Shown here in pieces: positions 1 to 7,778 of a stretch of 40,463 bases of DNA. The notes beneath the pieces were generated by a model. It saw only the letters and a list, made by a program, of their open reading frames with translations. It did no database searches and had not been told where the DNA came from. How positions within the stretch are numbered: the first letter of the stretch is position 1; the number at the start of each line of letters is the position of its first letter. The translations under genes were made by a program, and so were the position numbers. This DNA is from Pirellulales bacterium (GTDB lineage Bacteria > Planctomycetota > Planctomycetia > Pirellulales > Thermoguttaceae): positions 1-40,463 of the forward strand of contig JABWBD010000016.1 in NCBI GenBank assembly GCA_013360685.1, written 5' to 3'.

Positions 1-974
1 AAGCCGTGCAGGTCGCGATAGAAGCTCGCGGCAGCGATGCGGCGAGGCACGTCCAAGTTGGGCAGGATTCCTTTTTCCGGGCTGTCGGGCCGGGCGAAAG
101 CGGCCATCTTCGCGGCAGGCTTGCCGTCGGTGGTCGCGGAGAACGAGAGCATGCTGCCCTCGACCTTCCCTGCCACCGCCAGCCAGTTCGATTCTCGCAA
201 CGCGTCCAGAACGCCGGAGAACAACAGCGACGCCAGCGGGTTCTCGCCCCCCTTCAGCGCCTTCTCGACCTTCGGGACCTGCTTGAGCACCTCGAGGTTG
301 ACGTAGGCAACGGCATTCACCGGGCCTGCCGCCTTCTTGGCTGCCTGGTAGGAGGCCACGGACGCCAGGTTCGATCCGCTTTTCTCCTCGCGGATGTCGA
401 TCACGGCCTTTAGCGCCTTGGAGTTGTTGGCCAGGATGAATCGCGTGCCCAGGATGGTGTGGGCCTCTTCGCTGTTGAACGTCCACCCCGTCACGCCCCG
501 GTACTCCGCCGAAGCGACGCGGCCGGGATTGCCCGCCTTCTCGGCCTCGCTCTTGGCAATGCTCACCAGGATCTCGTGAAGCCGCTTCAGCAGTTCGGCA
601 TCCTCGCCGTCGATGATGATCGCGGTCTTATTGTCGGGCCACAAGGCGAAGGTGGCTCCTTTTCCCGCCAGCTTCCGCACCGCTTCCTGCCACGAAGTGC
701 CCAGGCTCGCCTCCAGAAAGCCGACGCCGCCCAGGAACTCTTTCATGCCTTGCTTCTCCGCCTGCTGCCGATAGGCGGGCGATTCCTCGATGGCCTTCAA
801 GACCGCCGGGTCCATCAGCCGGTCGAACAGCGGCTTGGGATCGGTCAGTTCGATCGAGATCACAGTCTCCTTCGGCAGCCACTCGGCGGCCAGCGGCAGC
901 GGATCGGCGGCCTGCACCAGTCGAGGCAAGACGAGCAAGGCCGTCAGCAGCATCAGGGTACGCTTGCGAAGCAT
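1..974 (-). CDS. Secreted protein of unknown function, C-terminus cut by window edge
   Basis: The reading frame starts at an ATG at 974 and runs open to the first base of the window, so about 324 residues are seen and the C-terminus is missing. The N-terminus (MLRKRTLMLLTALLVLPRLVQA) has two or three basic residues, a hydrophobic core and an AxA-like cleavage site, so it is probably exported. The rest is a mixed alpha/beta sequence with statements such as WLPKETVISIELTDPKPL near residue 36 and repeated short helices. This resembles DUF3352-like planctomycete proteins, but I cannot assign the family firmly. It begins 35 bases after the ABC permease stop codon on the same strand, so it is probably the third gene of the ABC transporter operon. 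Its function is unknown. Confidence 0.75.
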   Translation of the reverse strand, partial: MLRKRTLMLLTALLVLPRLVQAADPLPLAAEWLPKETVISIELTDPKPLFDRLMDPAVLKAIEESPAYRQQAEKQGMKEFLGGVGFLEASLGTSWQEAVRKLAGKGATFALWPDNKTAIIIDGEDAELLKRLHEILVSIAKSEAEKAGNPGRVASAEYRGVTGWTFNSEEAHTILGTRFILANNSKALKAVIDIREEKSGSNLASVASYQAAKKAAGPVNAVAYVNLEVLKQVPKVEKALKGGENPLASLLFSGVLDALRESNWLAVAGKVEGSMLSFSATTDGKPAAKMAAFARPDSPEKGILPNLDVPRRIAAASFYRDLHG

Positions 975-1009
975 GTCGTTTTCTCCAGGGGATCGGGGTT
1001 CGATGGTGA

Positions 1010-1912
1010 TCAAAAATCACGCACATTGAAACACACGGTTGCCAGCGCAATGCTCAACAAGGTTGGAATACCATAGCCCATCAACACGCTCAGCAGAGAA
1101 AAGTCCTCGTACTCGGCTTGTTCGAAGAAACCTGGTTTGGCCGGGGGCTTGGAGGGCGCGCCGAAACTGCTGATCCACTCGATCGTCTTCTGCATCGCCT
1201 CCAGGTCTCCGACCTTGGCGGTCTCGGCCGCGGGATCCTCTTGCCACGGTTGCCGCAACAGTGTCGGCAGCGACTGGCTCAGGCTGATCGGCGAGAACTC
1301 TTCCAGGGAAAACGCGTGCAGCACCAGATTGAGCGGATACCAGGCCAGCAGCAACACTGCGACCGCCAACAGCGATCGCCGCAGGAGCGTGCCCATGAGG
1401 AACCCGAGGGATACTTGCAGTGCCAAAACCAGCCCGACCACGCCCATCGCCGCGATCACGCCGTAGAACGTCACGCCGTCGTCCGGCACCGGCCGCTTCG
1501 CGAAAACGATGATCGCCGCGGCGGGCACCGCCACCACAAGGTACACTCCCCAGACCAAGACCAGCCTTGCCAGCCAGGTTCCCAGCAGGCACTCGTACCG
1601 CGTGACCGGTCGGCAGAGAAAGCCGTCGGCCATCGCGTCCGCGCGCGACCCGGAGGTCGGGTTGACCCCCAACATCATCACCACCAGGAACCAGGGAAAG
1701 ACCAGGTACGGGAACAGCACGATGGCGATCAGCGGCGCCGAGGGCACCTTGACCCAGTTCGTCATCATCAACAGCGCGGCCAGCAGCGCGGTGGCAGCCA
1801 GCCAGACGCGGACCATGCGGCTCTGGTAGAGCCCCCACAGGTCATGCTGGAGGATTGCCCTCAGCGGCAACGACCTTTCGTTGAGTCTGGAAATCAAATC
1901 GCTGGAAGCCAT
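1010..1912 (-). CDS. ABC-2 type transporter permease
   Basis: A 300-residue hydrophobic protein forming the membrane part of an ABC exporter with the upstream ATPase. I see about six hydrophobic segments: near residues 36-50, 57-85, 110-135, 147-170, 178-198 and the extreme C-terminus (LMGYGIPTLLSIALATVCF). The first 30 residues are amphipathic, as usual for ABC-2 permeases. The ATG at 1912 is preceded by GAGGA with 8 bases of spacing, which supports this start although it lies 71 bases inside the ATPase gene. The substrate cannot be read from the sequence. A loop at about residues 215-262 is hydrophilic and could be periplasmic. Confidence 0.85.
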   Translation of the reverse strand: MASSDLISRLNERSLPLRAILQHDLWGLYQSRMVRVWLAATALLAALLMMTNWVKVPSAPLIAIVLFPYLVFPWFLVVMMLGVNPTSGSRADAMADGFLCRPVTRYECLLGTWLARLVLVWGVYLVVAVPAAAIIVFAKRPVPDDGVTFYGVIAAMGVVGLVLALQVSLGFLMGTLLRRSLLAVAVLLLAWYPLNLVLHAFSLEEFSPISLSQSLPTLLRQPWQEDPAAETAKVGDLEAMQKTIEWISSFGAPSKPPAKPGFFEQAEYEDFSLLSVLMGYGIPTLLSIALATVCFNVRDF

Positions 1913-2861
1913 GCGCTTCGTCCTCTTGGAGCAATTGCAGGTATGCGTTTTCCGTTTCGTTCTGGCCGCTGTGGACCGCCTGGAGCGTCAGGTGGTTGGG
2001 CTCGACCAACTGAAGCAGTTCGGCCAGCGCCGAGGCCCGCGGACGGCCGTCGCAGACCTCCACCGTCAGTGTCCGTTCGTCCTGGATGCGGACGGCGATC
2101 CCCTCCACCTGGCCCGCCTGATCGGCCAATCGCCGCAAGTCGTCGCCGTTGCCTTCCAGTTCCAGGCTGAAGTCGTCGCGCCGCAGCCGCCGCTTCATGT
2201 CGCGAACCGGGCCGCAGAAGATCATCTGCCCCTCGTGCACCACGCCGACATGGTCGCAGATGTGATCGATGTCGCCAAGGATGTGGGTGGCGACGACGAC
2301 CGTGCGGCTCTTGCCCATCTCGCGGATCAGATCCAGGGTGAACCGGCGCGCGGCCGGGTCGAGGCCGGCGGTCGGCTCGTCCCAGATCAACAGCGGAGGG
2401 TCGGCCACCAGCGAAGCGGCGATCCCCAGCCGGGTGGTCTCGCCGGTGGAAAGGTTCTCGATCCGCTGGTCGGTCAGCCCCAAGAGCCCTACCGCACGGA
2501 GCAGGGAAGCGATCCGGGGCTTCCGCTCCTCGCGGGGCAGCCGGCAGAGTTTGCCCAAGAGGTCAAGGTATTCGACCGGGCGGAGGTTCCCGGGGAGGTT
2601 GGGATGCGTGGGCAGATAGCCAATCAGTCGCCGAACGGCGACGGCATTGGGTCCGCTGGGTCTGCCAAATACCTCCGCCCGGCCTGCGGTCGGTCGCTGC
2701 AGCCCGAGCAGCAGCCGCAGGGTGGTCGTTTTTCCTGCCCCGTTCGGGCCCAAGAGTCCGAAGATGGCCCCCTCGGGAACGGTCAGGTTCATGTCGTTGA
2801 CCGCGATCAACCGGTTGCCGTAGATCTTGGTCAAGTGTTCGGTGCGAATTGCGGCGGTCAC
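1842..2861 (-). CDS. ABC transporter ATP-binding protein
   Basis: A 339-residue nucleotide-binding subunit of an ABC-2 type transporter, acting at the cytoplasmic face of the membrane. Walker A is GPNGAGKT at residues 38-45, the signature is LSTGE at 137-141 (a variant of LSGGQ), Walker B is LLIWDE at 157-162 followed by PTAGLDP, and the switch histidine is H193 in ATHILGD. The Q-loop glutamine is not obvious in GYLPTHPNL at 81-89. The C-terminal 130 residues form the regulatory extension common in CcmA/NatA-like subunits. It is first in a minus-strand operon with the permease, whose start lies inside the last 71 bases of this gene. The substrate is unknown. Confidence 0.92.
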   Translation of the reverse strand: MTAAIRTEHLTKIYGNRLIAVNDMNLTVPEGAIFGLLGPNGAGKTTTLRLLLGLQRPTAGRAEVFGRPSGPNAVAVRRLIGYLPTHPNLPGNLRPVEYLDLLGKLCRLPREERKPRIASLLRAVGLLGLTDQRIENLSTGETTRLGIAASLVADPPLLIWDEPTAGLDPAARRFTLDLIREMGKSRTVVVATHILGDIDHICDHVGVVHEGQMIFCGPVRDMKRRLRRDDFSLELEGNGDDLRRLADQAGQVEGIAVRIQDERTLTVEVCDGRPRASALAELLQLVEPNHLTLQAVHSGQNETENAYLQLLQEDEAHGFQRFDFQTQRKVVAAEGNPPA

Positions 2862-3145
2862 GTCGGGGATTCCTGCCGGTCGGTGGATGGAGGGCGAGTT
2901 GGTTCCGCTGGGACACTATCGTGGCGGTTCATAGGCGTATTCGTTCTGTTTTGGCCTTTCTTGGGCCCCCGCGTCAAGAAATCTTTCACGACGGAGATCC
3001 CCGCAGACGGAAGGTGGCTCGGAGCCGCGTTGAGGTTTCACCCGCGAACCGATTTCACGACCGAAAAGCCAATACACGTCACTGCACCACCCTCGCGGCG
3101 GGGCAACCGTGTCCATCATTACGACGCTTCCATTTCCATTTCCAT

Positions 3146-3192
3146 TGTTACGACGCTTCGCGTCGTAACACAGTCCTGGACGCTTCGCGTCC
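3146..3192. repeat. Pair of short perfect hairpins with CTTCG loops
   Basis: TGTTACGACG at 3146-3155 pairs with CGTCGTAACA at 3161-3170 around a CTTCG loop. Directly after it, GGACG-CTTCG-CGTCC at 3178-3192 forms a second hairpin with the same loop. A partial copy of the first arm (TTACGACGCTTC) lies at 3119-3130, followed by a short TCCATT tandem run. There is no T-run, so neither looks like an intrinsic terminator. They sit in the 811-base gap between the ABC ATPase start and the sigma factor stop, and I see no gene there. Confidence 0.7.
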
Positions 3193-3385
3193 CCAGCCCT
3201 GCTCATCGAGCCCGGGGCTCGTTGCCAGGCTCTTGCGATCAGCGCCCTATCCTGCACGGAAGCACGGGGATTCGACGGTCGAACCAAGCGAGTGCGAACG
3301 GAATTCGAGTCGGCACGATCCCGACCGGCTGGCACAGATCCGCAGCCGGCGCATTGACATTTCGTGGTGGGCGACTGCGTCTCGG

Positions 3386-3432
3386 TCCCACGTGCCGCCC
3401 CCGCTGCAACGCTGCGGGGGCGGCACGTGGGA
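3386..3432. repeat. Perfect 19-bp inverted repeat (REP-like hairpin)
   Basis: The arm at 3386-3404 (TCCCACGTGCCGCCCCCGC) is the exact reverse complement of 3414-3432, with a 9-base loop. It is very GC-rich and lacks a T-run on either side, so it is unlikely to be a terminator. It resembles the dispersed palindromic elements seen elsewhere in this window in design, but not in sequence. Confidence 0.8.
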
Positions 3433-3611
3433 TCGAACGACGCGGTATGGCAAGATTCTGCCTAGCCGTCAATGGCGCGGTGATCGCGATCGACCAATGG
3501 GAAGGCGGCCCGGAGCACAAGACGGATCCCGAGCCGGCGGAATTCCTGCCGCAGCCTTCTCACGGATCGCGGGACAAGAAGGCGGCATGGAAAACGCCAA
3601 GTCAAGAGCAA

Positions 3612-3646
3612 GCGGCCCCTGCGAACCGAGAATTCGCAGGGGCCGC
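3612..3646 (-). terminator. Probable intrinsic terminator of the sigma factor gene
   Basis: A perfect 14-bp stem: GCGGCCCCTGCGAA at 3612-3625 pairs with 3633-3646 around a 7-base loop. On the minus strand the stem is followed by TTGCTCTTGACTT, a T-rich but not pure T tail. It lies 26 bases beyond the sigma factor stop codon at 3673. Position and stem strength favour termination; the imperfect tail keeps it from being certain. Confidence 0.65.
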
Positions 3647-3672
3647 AGCTTGGATCGTCGGGTCGCGGCCGA

Positions 3673-4248
3673 TCAGGCCGGAGCCAGGGCCTCCAGCTCT
3701 TTGGCCAGCCGCTTTCGCGCCACGTGGAGCCGGCGCTTGATCGTGCCGACCGGCGACTGGAACTCGTCGCTCATTTCGACAAGCGACTGGCCCCGGAAAT
3801 AAAATGCCTCCAGGGTGTTGCGGTCGAGATCCGTGAGCCGCTTCAGGCCGAGGTGCAACTGGTCTTCCCGCTCCTGGGCCAGCATCCGTCCCAGCGGCGT
3901 CTCGCTCTCGACGCAGCGGGCTTCGAACTGGTCCGCCTCCGCGGCGACGACAGGCCCGCGCCGCACGGCGCGGTTGATCGCCATCCGGCCGGCGATCGCG
4001 CGGAGCCAGGCCCCGAAGCAAAGCGGGTTCTCGAGCTGGTCGATCTTCCGCATCGCCTGGATCAGCACTTCCTGGCAGACTTCCTGCGCCTCGGCATGGT
4101 TGCCCAGCCGCTGGAAGACCGCGGCGTAAACGACCCGCTGGTACCGGGTGAACAGTTGCTCGAATGCCTCGCGGTCGCCGCTCTGGGCGGCCCGCACAAG
4201 CTCGGCCAGTTGCTGCTTCTGAGTTTCTTTGGTTGGTTCGAGGTTCAT
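3673..4248 (-). CDS. ECF-type RNA polymerase sigma factor
   Basis: A 191-residue sigma-70 family protein that would direct RNA polymerase to a specific promoter set. Region 2 spans about residues 15-85 (AFEQLFTRYQRVVYAAVFQRL, then EVCQEVLIQAMRK and AWLRAIAGRMAINRAVRR). Region 4 spans about 133-186 with the helix-turn-helix SLVEMSDEFQSPVGTIKRRL. Region 3 is missing, as in ECF sigma factors. The start is the ATG at 4248, because AGGAAG sits 9 bases upstream on the minus strand and MNLEPTK leads straight into region 2; the frame stays open further upstream but without conserved content. No anti-sigma factor gene is adjacent, so its control is not visible here. A hairpin terminator follows. Confidence 0.93.
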   Translation of the reverse strand: MNLEPTKETQKQQLAELVRAAQSGDREAFEQLFTRYQRVVYAAVFQRLGNHAEAQEVCQEVLIQAMRKIDQLENPLCFGAWLRAIAGRMAINRAVRRGPVVAAEADQFEARCVESETPLGRMLAQEREDQLHLGLKRLTDLDRNTLEAFYFRGQSLVEMSDEFQSPVGTIKRRLHVARKRLAKELEALAPA

Positions 4249-5004
4249 GGCTTGTTTCTTCCTGCACGCACCAACGGAAACGATCCGCAAAGCCAGGAGC
4301 TGCGCGATGCGGAGGCAAATGGTCTTGCACTCCGTCAACCGCCGGCTCAGCCGCGGGCTCGGTGCTAGCGTCGTGTTGGGGGATGCGAGCGATCGGCGCT
4401 CAGAATATCCCGCTTGACGCTGCCGGCCCCGGCCTGCTCTGGCGCCGATAACGCGGCTGCAATCCGCGCAAACTTTCCGGATTGCGCGAATGCGCCGCGC
4501 AGGGAACGGACACCGCGTGACATCGTTCAACGGTCACGTGGCCGGCTCCCAGGCGCCATGCAAGGCGTGCAAATAGAAACCGCGCAGCTTCCCACACGCG
4601 CAGAGCATGCGTAGGCATACCGGCCACGACGTCCGTCTTGCGGCTAATGCCGAACACGTCGTTTTTCGTACCGGTGATGAGATTCATGAGCCTACCCATG
4701 GTAAACCTCTGCGCGCCAAGCGCGGTTGAACAGAAACTCGAAAACACCCGGCGGGGCAAACTCTGCACCGCCAAAATACAGCATCCCACATCCATTCGTC
4801 CGAGTCAATCCTGCGGCGCGGGCAACGCCGGGGCCGCTCGGAATTTGGGTAATAGCATTTTAGACAACCCAATCGTCAGAAAGTTCGCGCCGTTTGAAAA
4901 AATCCGATCGCGGCCGCCGAATCCGCGACTGGGCAGCAGCGCACCCGCCCGAAATGGGCAGATCAGGTGCCGTAAAGCGGGTGGCAGCGGGTGGAAAAAG
5001 AGGG
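4249..5004. other. Gene-poor stretch
   Basis: I see no convincing gene here. Open frames exist on both strands, but they have low-complexity or frame-shadow composition and lack good ribosome binding sites. The region must contain the promoter of the minus-strand sigma factor gene, but I found no clear -35/-10 pair. Confidence 0.5.
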
Positions 5005-5155
5005 AGTGGAGTGATGGAGTGGTGGGGAGGCGGGGTGGTGCGGAGTTACAGCGGTGGCGAGTCGGTCGATGCTTTTTCCGTACTCAGTACCCATGACTCC
5101 AATGCCCCAGCCCTCCATCACTCCATCTTCCCACCCCGTCACCCCGAGTCGCCAT
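5005..5155. repeat. Imperfect inverted repeat rich in GGAGTGATGG units
   Basis: GGAGTGATGGAGTGGTGGGG at 5006-5025 is partly complementary to CCATCACTCCATCTTCCCACC at about 5115-5135. The outer parts contain several degenerate copies of GGAGTGATGG or its complement. The right arm runs up to the end of uxaC. This looks like a dispersed non-coding repeat; arms and ends are not sharply defined. Confidence 0.5.
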
Positions 5156-6593
5156 CCGGTCCGGGCCCGGCCATCCCGGGAAGGTCGAATCCGAAATACC
5201 CGGCTGCATTGTAGTAGCAGATGTCCTGGACCATTGTCCCAACCAGATCGAGATCCCTTGGGAGCAAGCCCCGTTCGATCTCCGTGCCCAGCAAATTCGA
5301 GAGGATGCGGCGGAAGTATTCGTGCCGGGTGTAGGAGAGAAACGAGCGGCTGTCGGTCAGCATGCCCACAAAGCGGCTCAGCAATCCCTGGTTGGACAGC
5401 GAGTTGAGCTGGCTTTCCATGCCGTGCTTCTGGTCCAAGAACCACCACCCGCTCCCGAATTGCATCTTGCCGGGCATGCTTCCGTCCTGGAAGTTTCCGA
5501 CCATGGTGGCAACTACGTCGTTGTCCGACGGATTGAGGTTGTAGAGGATGGTTCTTGTTAACCGCTGGTCGCGGTCCAAACGGTCGAGAAAACGGGAGAG
5601 CGGCGCGGCGAGCGGCCAATCGCCGATCGAGTCGAAGCCGGTATCGGGCCCGATTGCCCGGAAATAGCGAGTATTGTTGTTGCGCATCGCCCCGATGTGG
5701 AACTGCTGGGTCCAGCCTTTGTCGAAATCCAGCAGCGCCAGTTCGTAGAGCATGGCCGACTTGAACCGGGCCGCCTGGGACCGATCGGCCCGCTCTCCGC
5801 GGATGGCTTGTCGAAAGATCGCGTCGATTTCCGAGTCGGTGTAGTCTTCCGCGTAAAGGGTTTCGACGCCGTGGTCCGACAGCCGGCAGCCCATGCGATG
5901 GAAAAAGTCGTGTCGCCGTCGGATGGCCTCCAGATAGCCGCGGAAATCCTTGATTTCAAGATTGCTTGCCACCGCCAGGCGGTCGACCCAGGCGCGAAAC
6001 GCCTCCGGGTTTTCGATGGCCATGCCCTTGTCGGGACGGAAGGTCGGAAGCACGCGGACCGGGAAGCCGCGGTCGGCGGCAAGGGCGGCGTGATGGTCGA
6101 GGTGGTCGGTCGGGTCGTCCGTGGTGCAGACGAGCACGACCTTCATCTGCCGCAGGATGCCGCGGCAGGAGAACTGGTCCTGCGCCAGTTTTTCGTTGCA
6201 CTCGTTCCAGATGCCTTCGGCCGTCTCGGGATTCAGGAGGCGGTCGCTGATGCCGAAGGGCCGCTTGAGTTCCAGGTGGGTCCAATGGTAAAGCGGGTTG
6301 CGGAGGGTCTGGGGGACCGTCTCGGCCCATTTCTGGAACTTCTCCCGGTCCGTGGCATTGCCGGTGCAGTATCGTTCGGCAACACCGGCGGCACGCATCG
6401 CGCGCCACTTGTAATGGTCGCCGTAAAGCCAGATCTGAGTGAGGTTCTGAAAACGGTGGTCTTCGGCGATCTGTTGTGGCGGCAGGTGGCAGTGGTAATC
6501 GATGATCGGCAGTTCTTTGGCGTACTCGTGGTACAACCGCACCGCCGTGTCGCTTTGCAGCAAGAAATTCTCGGTGATGAATACGTCGCCCAC
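5139..6593 (-). CDS. uxaC: Glucuronate isomerase
   Basis: A 484-residue cytoplasmic enzyme that isomerises D-glucuronate to D-fructuronate (and galacturonate to tagaturonate), the first step of hexuronate catabolism. The amidohydrolase-fold metal motif YHCHL is at residues 33-37 with PPQQIAEDHRF behind it. Other family landmarks are YHWTHLELKRPFGI, VVLVCTTDDPTDHL, and LGTEIERG near the C-terminus. Length matches the family (about 470). The start is a GTG at 6593, giving MGDVFITENFLL, with GGAGA about 11 bases upstream. The last 15 residues are Gly/Pro-rich and may be a local extension. An unknown gene ends 42 bases upstream on the same strand, so they may be co-transcribed. The fructuronate reductase and mannonate dehydratase genes are not nearby. 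Confidence 0.95.
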   Translation of the reverse strand: MGDVFITENFLLQSDTAVRLYHEYAKELPIIDYHCHLPPQQIAEDHRFQNLTQIWLYGDHYKWRAMRAAGVAERYCTGNATDREKFQKWAETVPQTLRNPLYHWTHLELKRPFGISDRLLNPETAEGIWNECNEKLAQDQFSCRGILRQMKVVLVCTTDDPTDHLDHHAALAADRGFPVRVLPTFRPDKGMAIENPEAFRAWVDRLAVASNLEIKDFRGYLEAIRRRHDFFHRMGCRLSDHGVETLYAEDYTDSEIDAIFRQAIRGERADRSQAARFKSAMLYELALLDFDKGWTQQFHIGAMRNNNTRYFRAIGPDTGFDSIGDWPLAAPLSRFLDRLDRDQRLTRTILYNLNPSDNDVVATMVGNFQDGSMPGKMQFGSGWWFLDQKHGMESQLNSLSNQGLLSRFVGMLTDSRSFLSYTRHEYFRRILSNLLGTEIERGLLPRDLDLVGTMVQDICYYNAAGYFGFDLPGMAGPGPDGDSG

Positions 6594-6635
6594 GGTGGCT
6601 TTTCTCCAGTCAGGCTGACACGGTCTCGCCCGGCC

Positions 6636-7397
6636 TCACGCTCCCAGCGGAGGATCCGCGGCGGCAAATGCCCAATAGGCGTCGGCAGCGAGGCGGCAAT
6701 CGGCGTCGCGCGGCAGCACGACGCCGCGGATGCGCGCACGCAGGACCACCCCCTTCTCCAACGATTCGACGAACAGGCGATGCGAGATCTTCGCCGTGCA
6801 CGATTCATTGCTCTTCAGGGTGAGGACTTCGTCATGATGGAAGTCCGCGGGATGCACCATTTCGGCGTAACTGAATTGGCCCTTCGGGAACCGGAACAGC
6901 ACGCATCCCGGTCCGCCGGCCGGGCCGATGACCGCCGTTTGCTCCGTTGGGAGGTCAAGTTCCGCAAAGCGGCCGGCGGCATCCAACAGCCGTAGCCCTG
7001 CGGAGCATCCCAGAGTGCTGACGACGCCAAGTTCCGGCCGGCTGTCGAGCAGATCCGTGTGCACCGAGACGATCAGATCCCATGTCGCAACCGGTTCCCC
7101 GGCCAGGCCGGTCCTGGCAATCCAGCGCGCGTCGAGTTGAATCGGCCACGCCTCGGAGGCCGAATACGCCAGCACCAGTTGGTTCGCGCGGACATAGGCT
7201 TCGATGGGCAACCGCGATTCGGTCGGCTGCCCGGTTGGAGAACGGATCCCCAGGACTTGAGCACTCTCGAACGACGGCAACCCGCCTTGAAAGTCAAAGA
7301 TGCCACGGGACGGGAGCGAAAGATCCAATCTGGCCTGGAGCGGACCGAGTTGAAATCTCGCTTGATGCCGTTCGAGTTGCCACAGCGGAACGTTCAT
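6636..7397 (-). CDS. Conserved-looking protein of unknown function upstream of uxaC
   Basis: A 253-residue protein from the ATG at 7397 (MNVPLWQLERHQARF). A GTG at 7439 would add 14 residues, but the terminator hairpin just beyond makes the shorter form more likely; neither has a strong ribosome binding site. It has no signal peptide or membrane segment. The sequence is beta-rich with many short hydrophobic strands and an isolated cluster HPADFHHDE near residue 185. I do not recognise the family. It precedes uxaC by 42 bases on the same strand, so a link to uronic acid or sugar metabolism is possible by context only. Confidence 0.7.
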   Translation of the reverse strand: MNVPLWQLERHQARFQLGPLQARLDLSLPSRGIFDFQGGLPSFESAQVLGIRSPTGQPTESRLPIEAYVRANQLVLAYSASEAWPIQLDARWIARTGLAGEPVATWDLIVSVHTDLLDSRPELGVVSTLGCSAGLRLLDAAGRFAELDLPTEQTAVIGPAGGPGCVLFRFPKGQFSYAEMVHPADFHHDEVLTLKSNESCTAKISHRLFVESLEKGVVLRARIRGVVLPRDADCRLAADAYWAFAAADPPLGA

Positions 7398-7445
7398 GGT
7401 GCGGAGAAATCGGCAAAACGCACAGCAGGGACTTCCCACTCCATC

Positions 7446-7487
7446 AAAAAAAACCCCGCCGCTCGCAGCCGAGGCGAAACGGCGGGG
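7446..7487 (-). terminator. Strong intrinsic terminator reading leftwards
   Basis: On the minus strand, CCCCGCCG (7487-7480) pairs with CGGCGGGG (7461-7454), with an inner CTCG/CGAG stem, and is followed at once by eight T residues (7453-7446). This is a textbook Rho-independent terminator. No recognised minus-strand gene lies to its right, and it stands upstream of the gene that starts at 7397. Confidence 0.85.
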
Positions 7488-7639
7488 CCGGAACAGAGAA
7501 GAGGCCGATCGTGTGGGTCAGGTCTCCCGTATGAAGATCGAAGGATGAAAGCTTGCCTCTAAAATGGCGGGAATGCCACCTTTCCTTGAACGACCGCGCA
7601 CGGGCTTCACTTTCCGCCTCCATGATATCAGGTTTCATT
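7446..7639 (-). ncRNA. Candidate small RNA ending at the orphan terminator
   Basis: A minus-strand transcript of roughly 190 bases is inferred from its 3' terminator and a possible -10 box TATAGA at 7651-7646, which would start transcription near 7639; the -35 (TTTTGG at 7673-7668, spacing 16) is weak. Within it AGAGGC at 7559-7554 can pair with GCCTCT at 7505-7500, enclosing a loop just before the terminator stem. An open frame of 75 codons (7671-7444) overlaps the same DNA but runs through the terminator stem and has no good ribosome binding site, so a non-coding RNA is the better reading. I cannot match it to a known RNA family. Confidence 0.4.
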
Positions 7640-7716
7640 GGGATGTCTATAGTGCCGCCAAAGAAATCCAAAATTCTAGTGGGGTGCGGCTATGATCCAA
7701 AGGAGCGGTGATTCGC

Positions 7717-7745
7717 TTTCAACTCGACCCGCGAATTCGTATAAT
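7717..7745 (+). promoter_or_regulatory. Sigma-70-like promoter of the inositol monophosphatase gene
   Basis: A perfect TATAAT lies at 7740-7745, with TTTCAA at 7717-7722 (three of six to TTGACA) and a 17-base spacer. The predicted start near 7752 gives a leader of about 27 bases with the binding site GAGGTGAT just ahead of the ATG at 7779. Confidence 0.6.
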
Positions 7746-7778
7746 CCGGGTGCAGCAGGTTCCACTTGAGGTGATCCT

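Noticed and set aside
1881-3740. Open frame of 619 codons on the plus strand
   Set aside because: It runs antisense through the ABC ATPase and then through the repeat-rich gap; no ribosome site and no motif.
4400-4795. 131-codon minus-strand frame in the gap before the sigma factor
   Set aside because: No ribosome site and no conserved features; Cys/Arg-rich composition typical of chance frames.
5006-5135. Tandem-like GGAGTGATGG units considered as a CRISPR or satellite array
   Set aside because: Units are irregular in length and spacing, there are no unique spacers and no cas genes; it reads as one imperfect inverted repeat.
7516-7524. GGTCAGGTC on the plus strand, as in the conserved loop of bacterial SRP RNA
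   Set aside because: The rest of the conserved SRP loop (the GGAAG/AGCA parts) does not follow, and the strand is opposite to the terminator.
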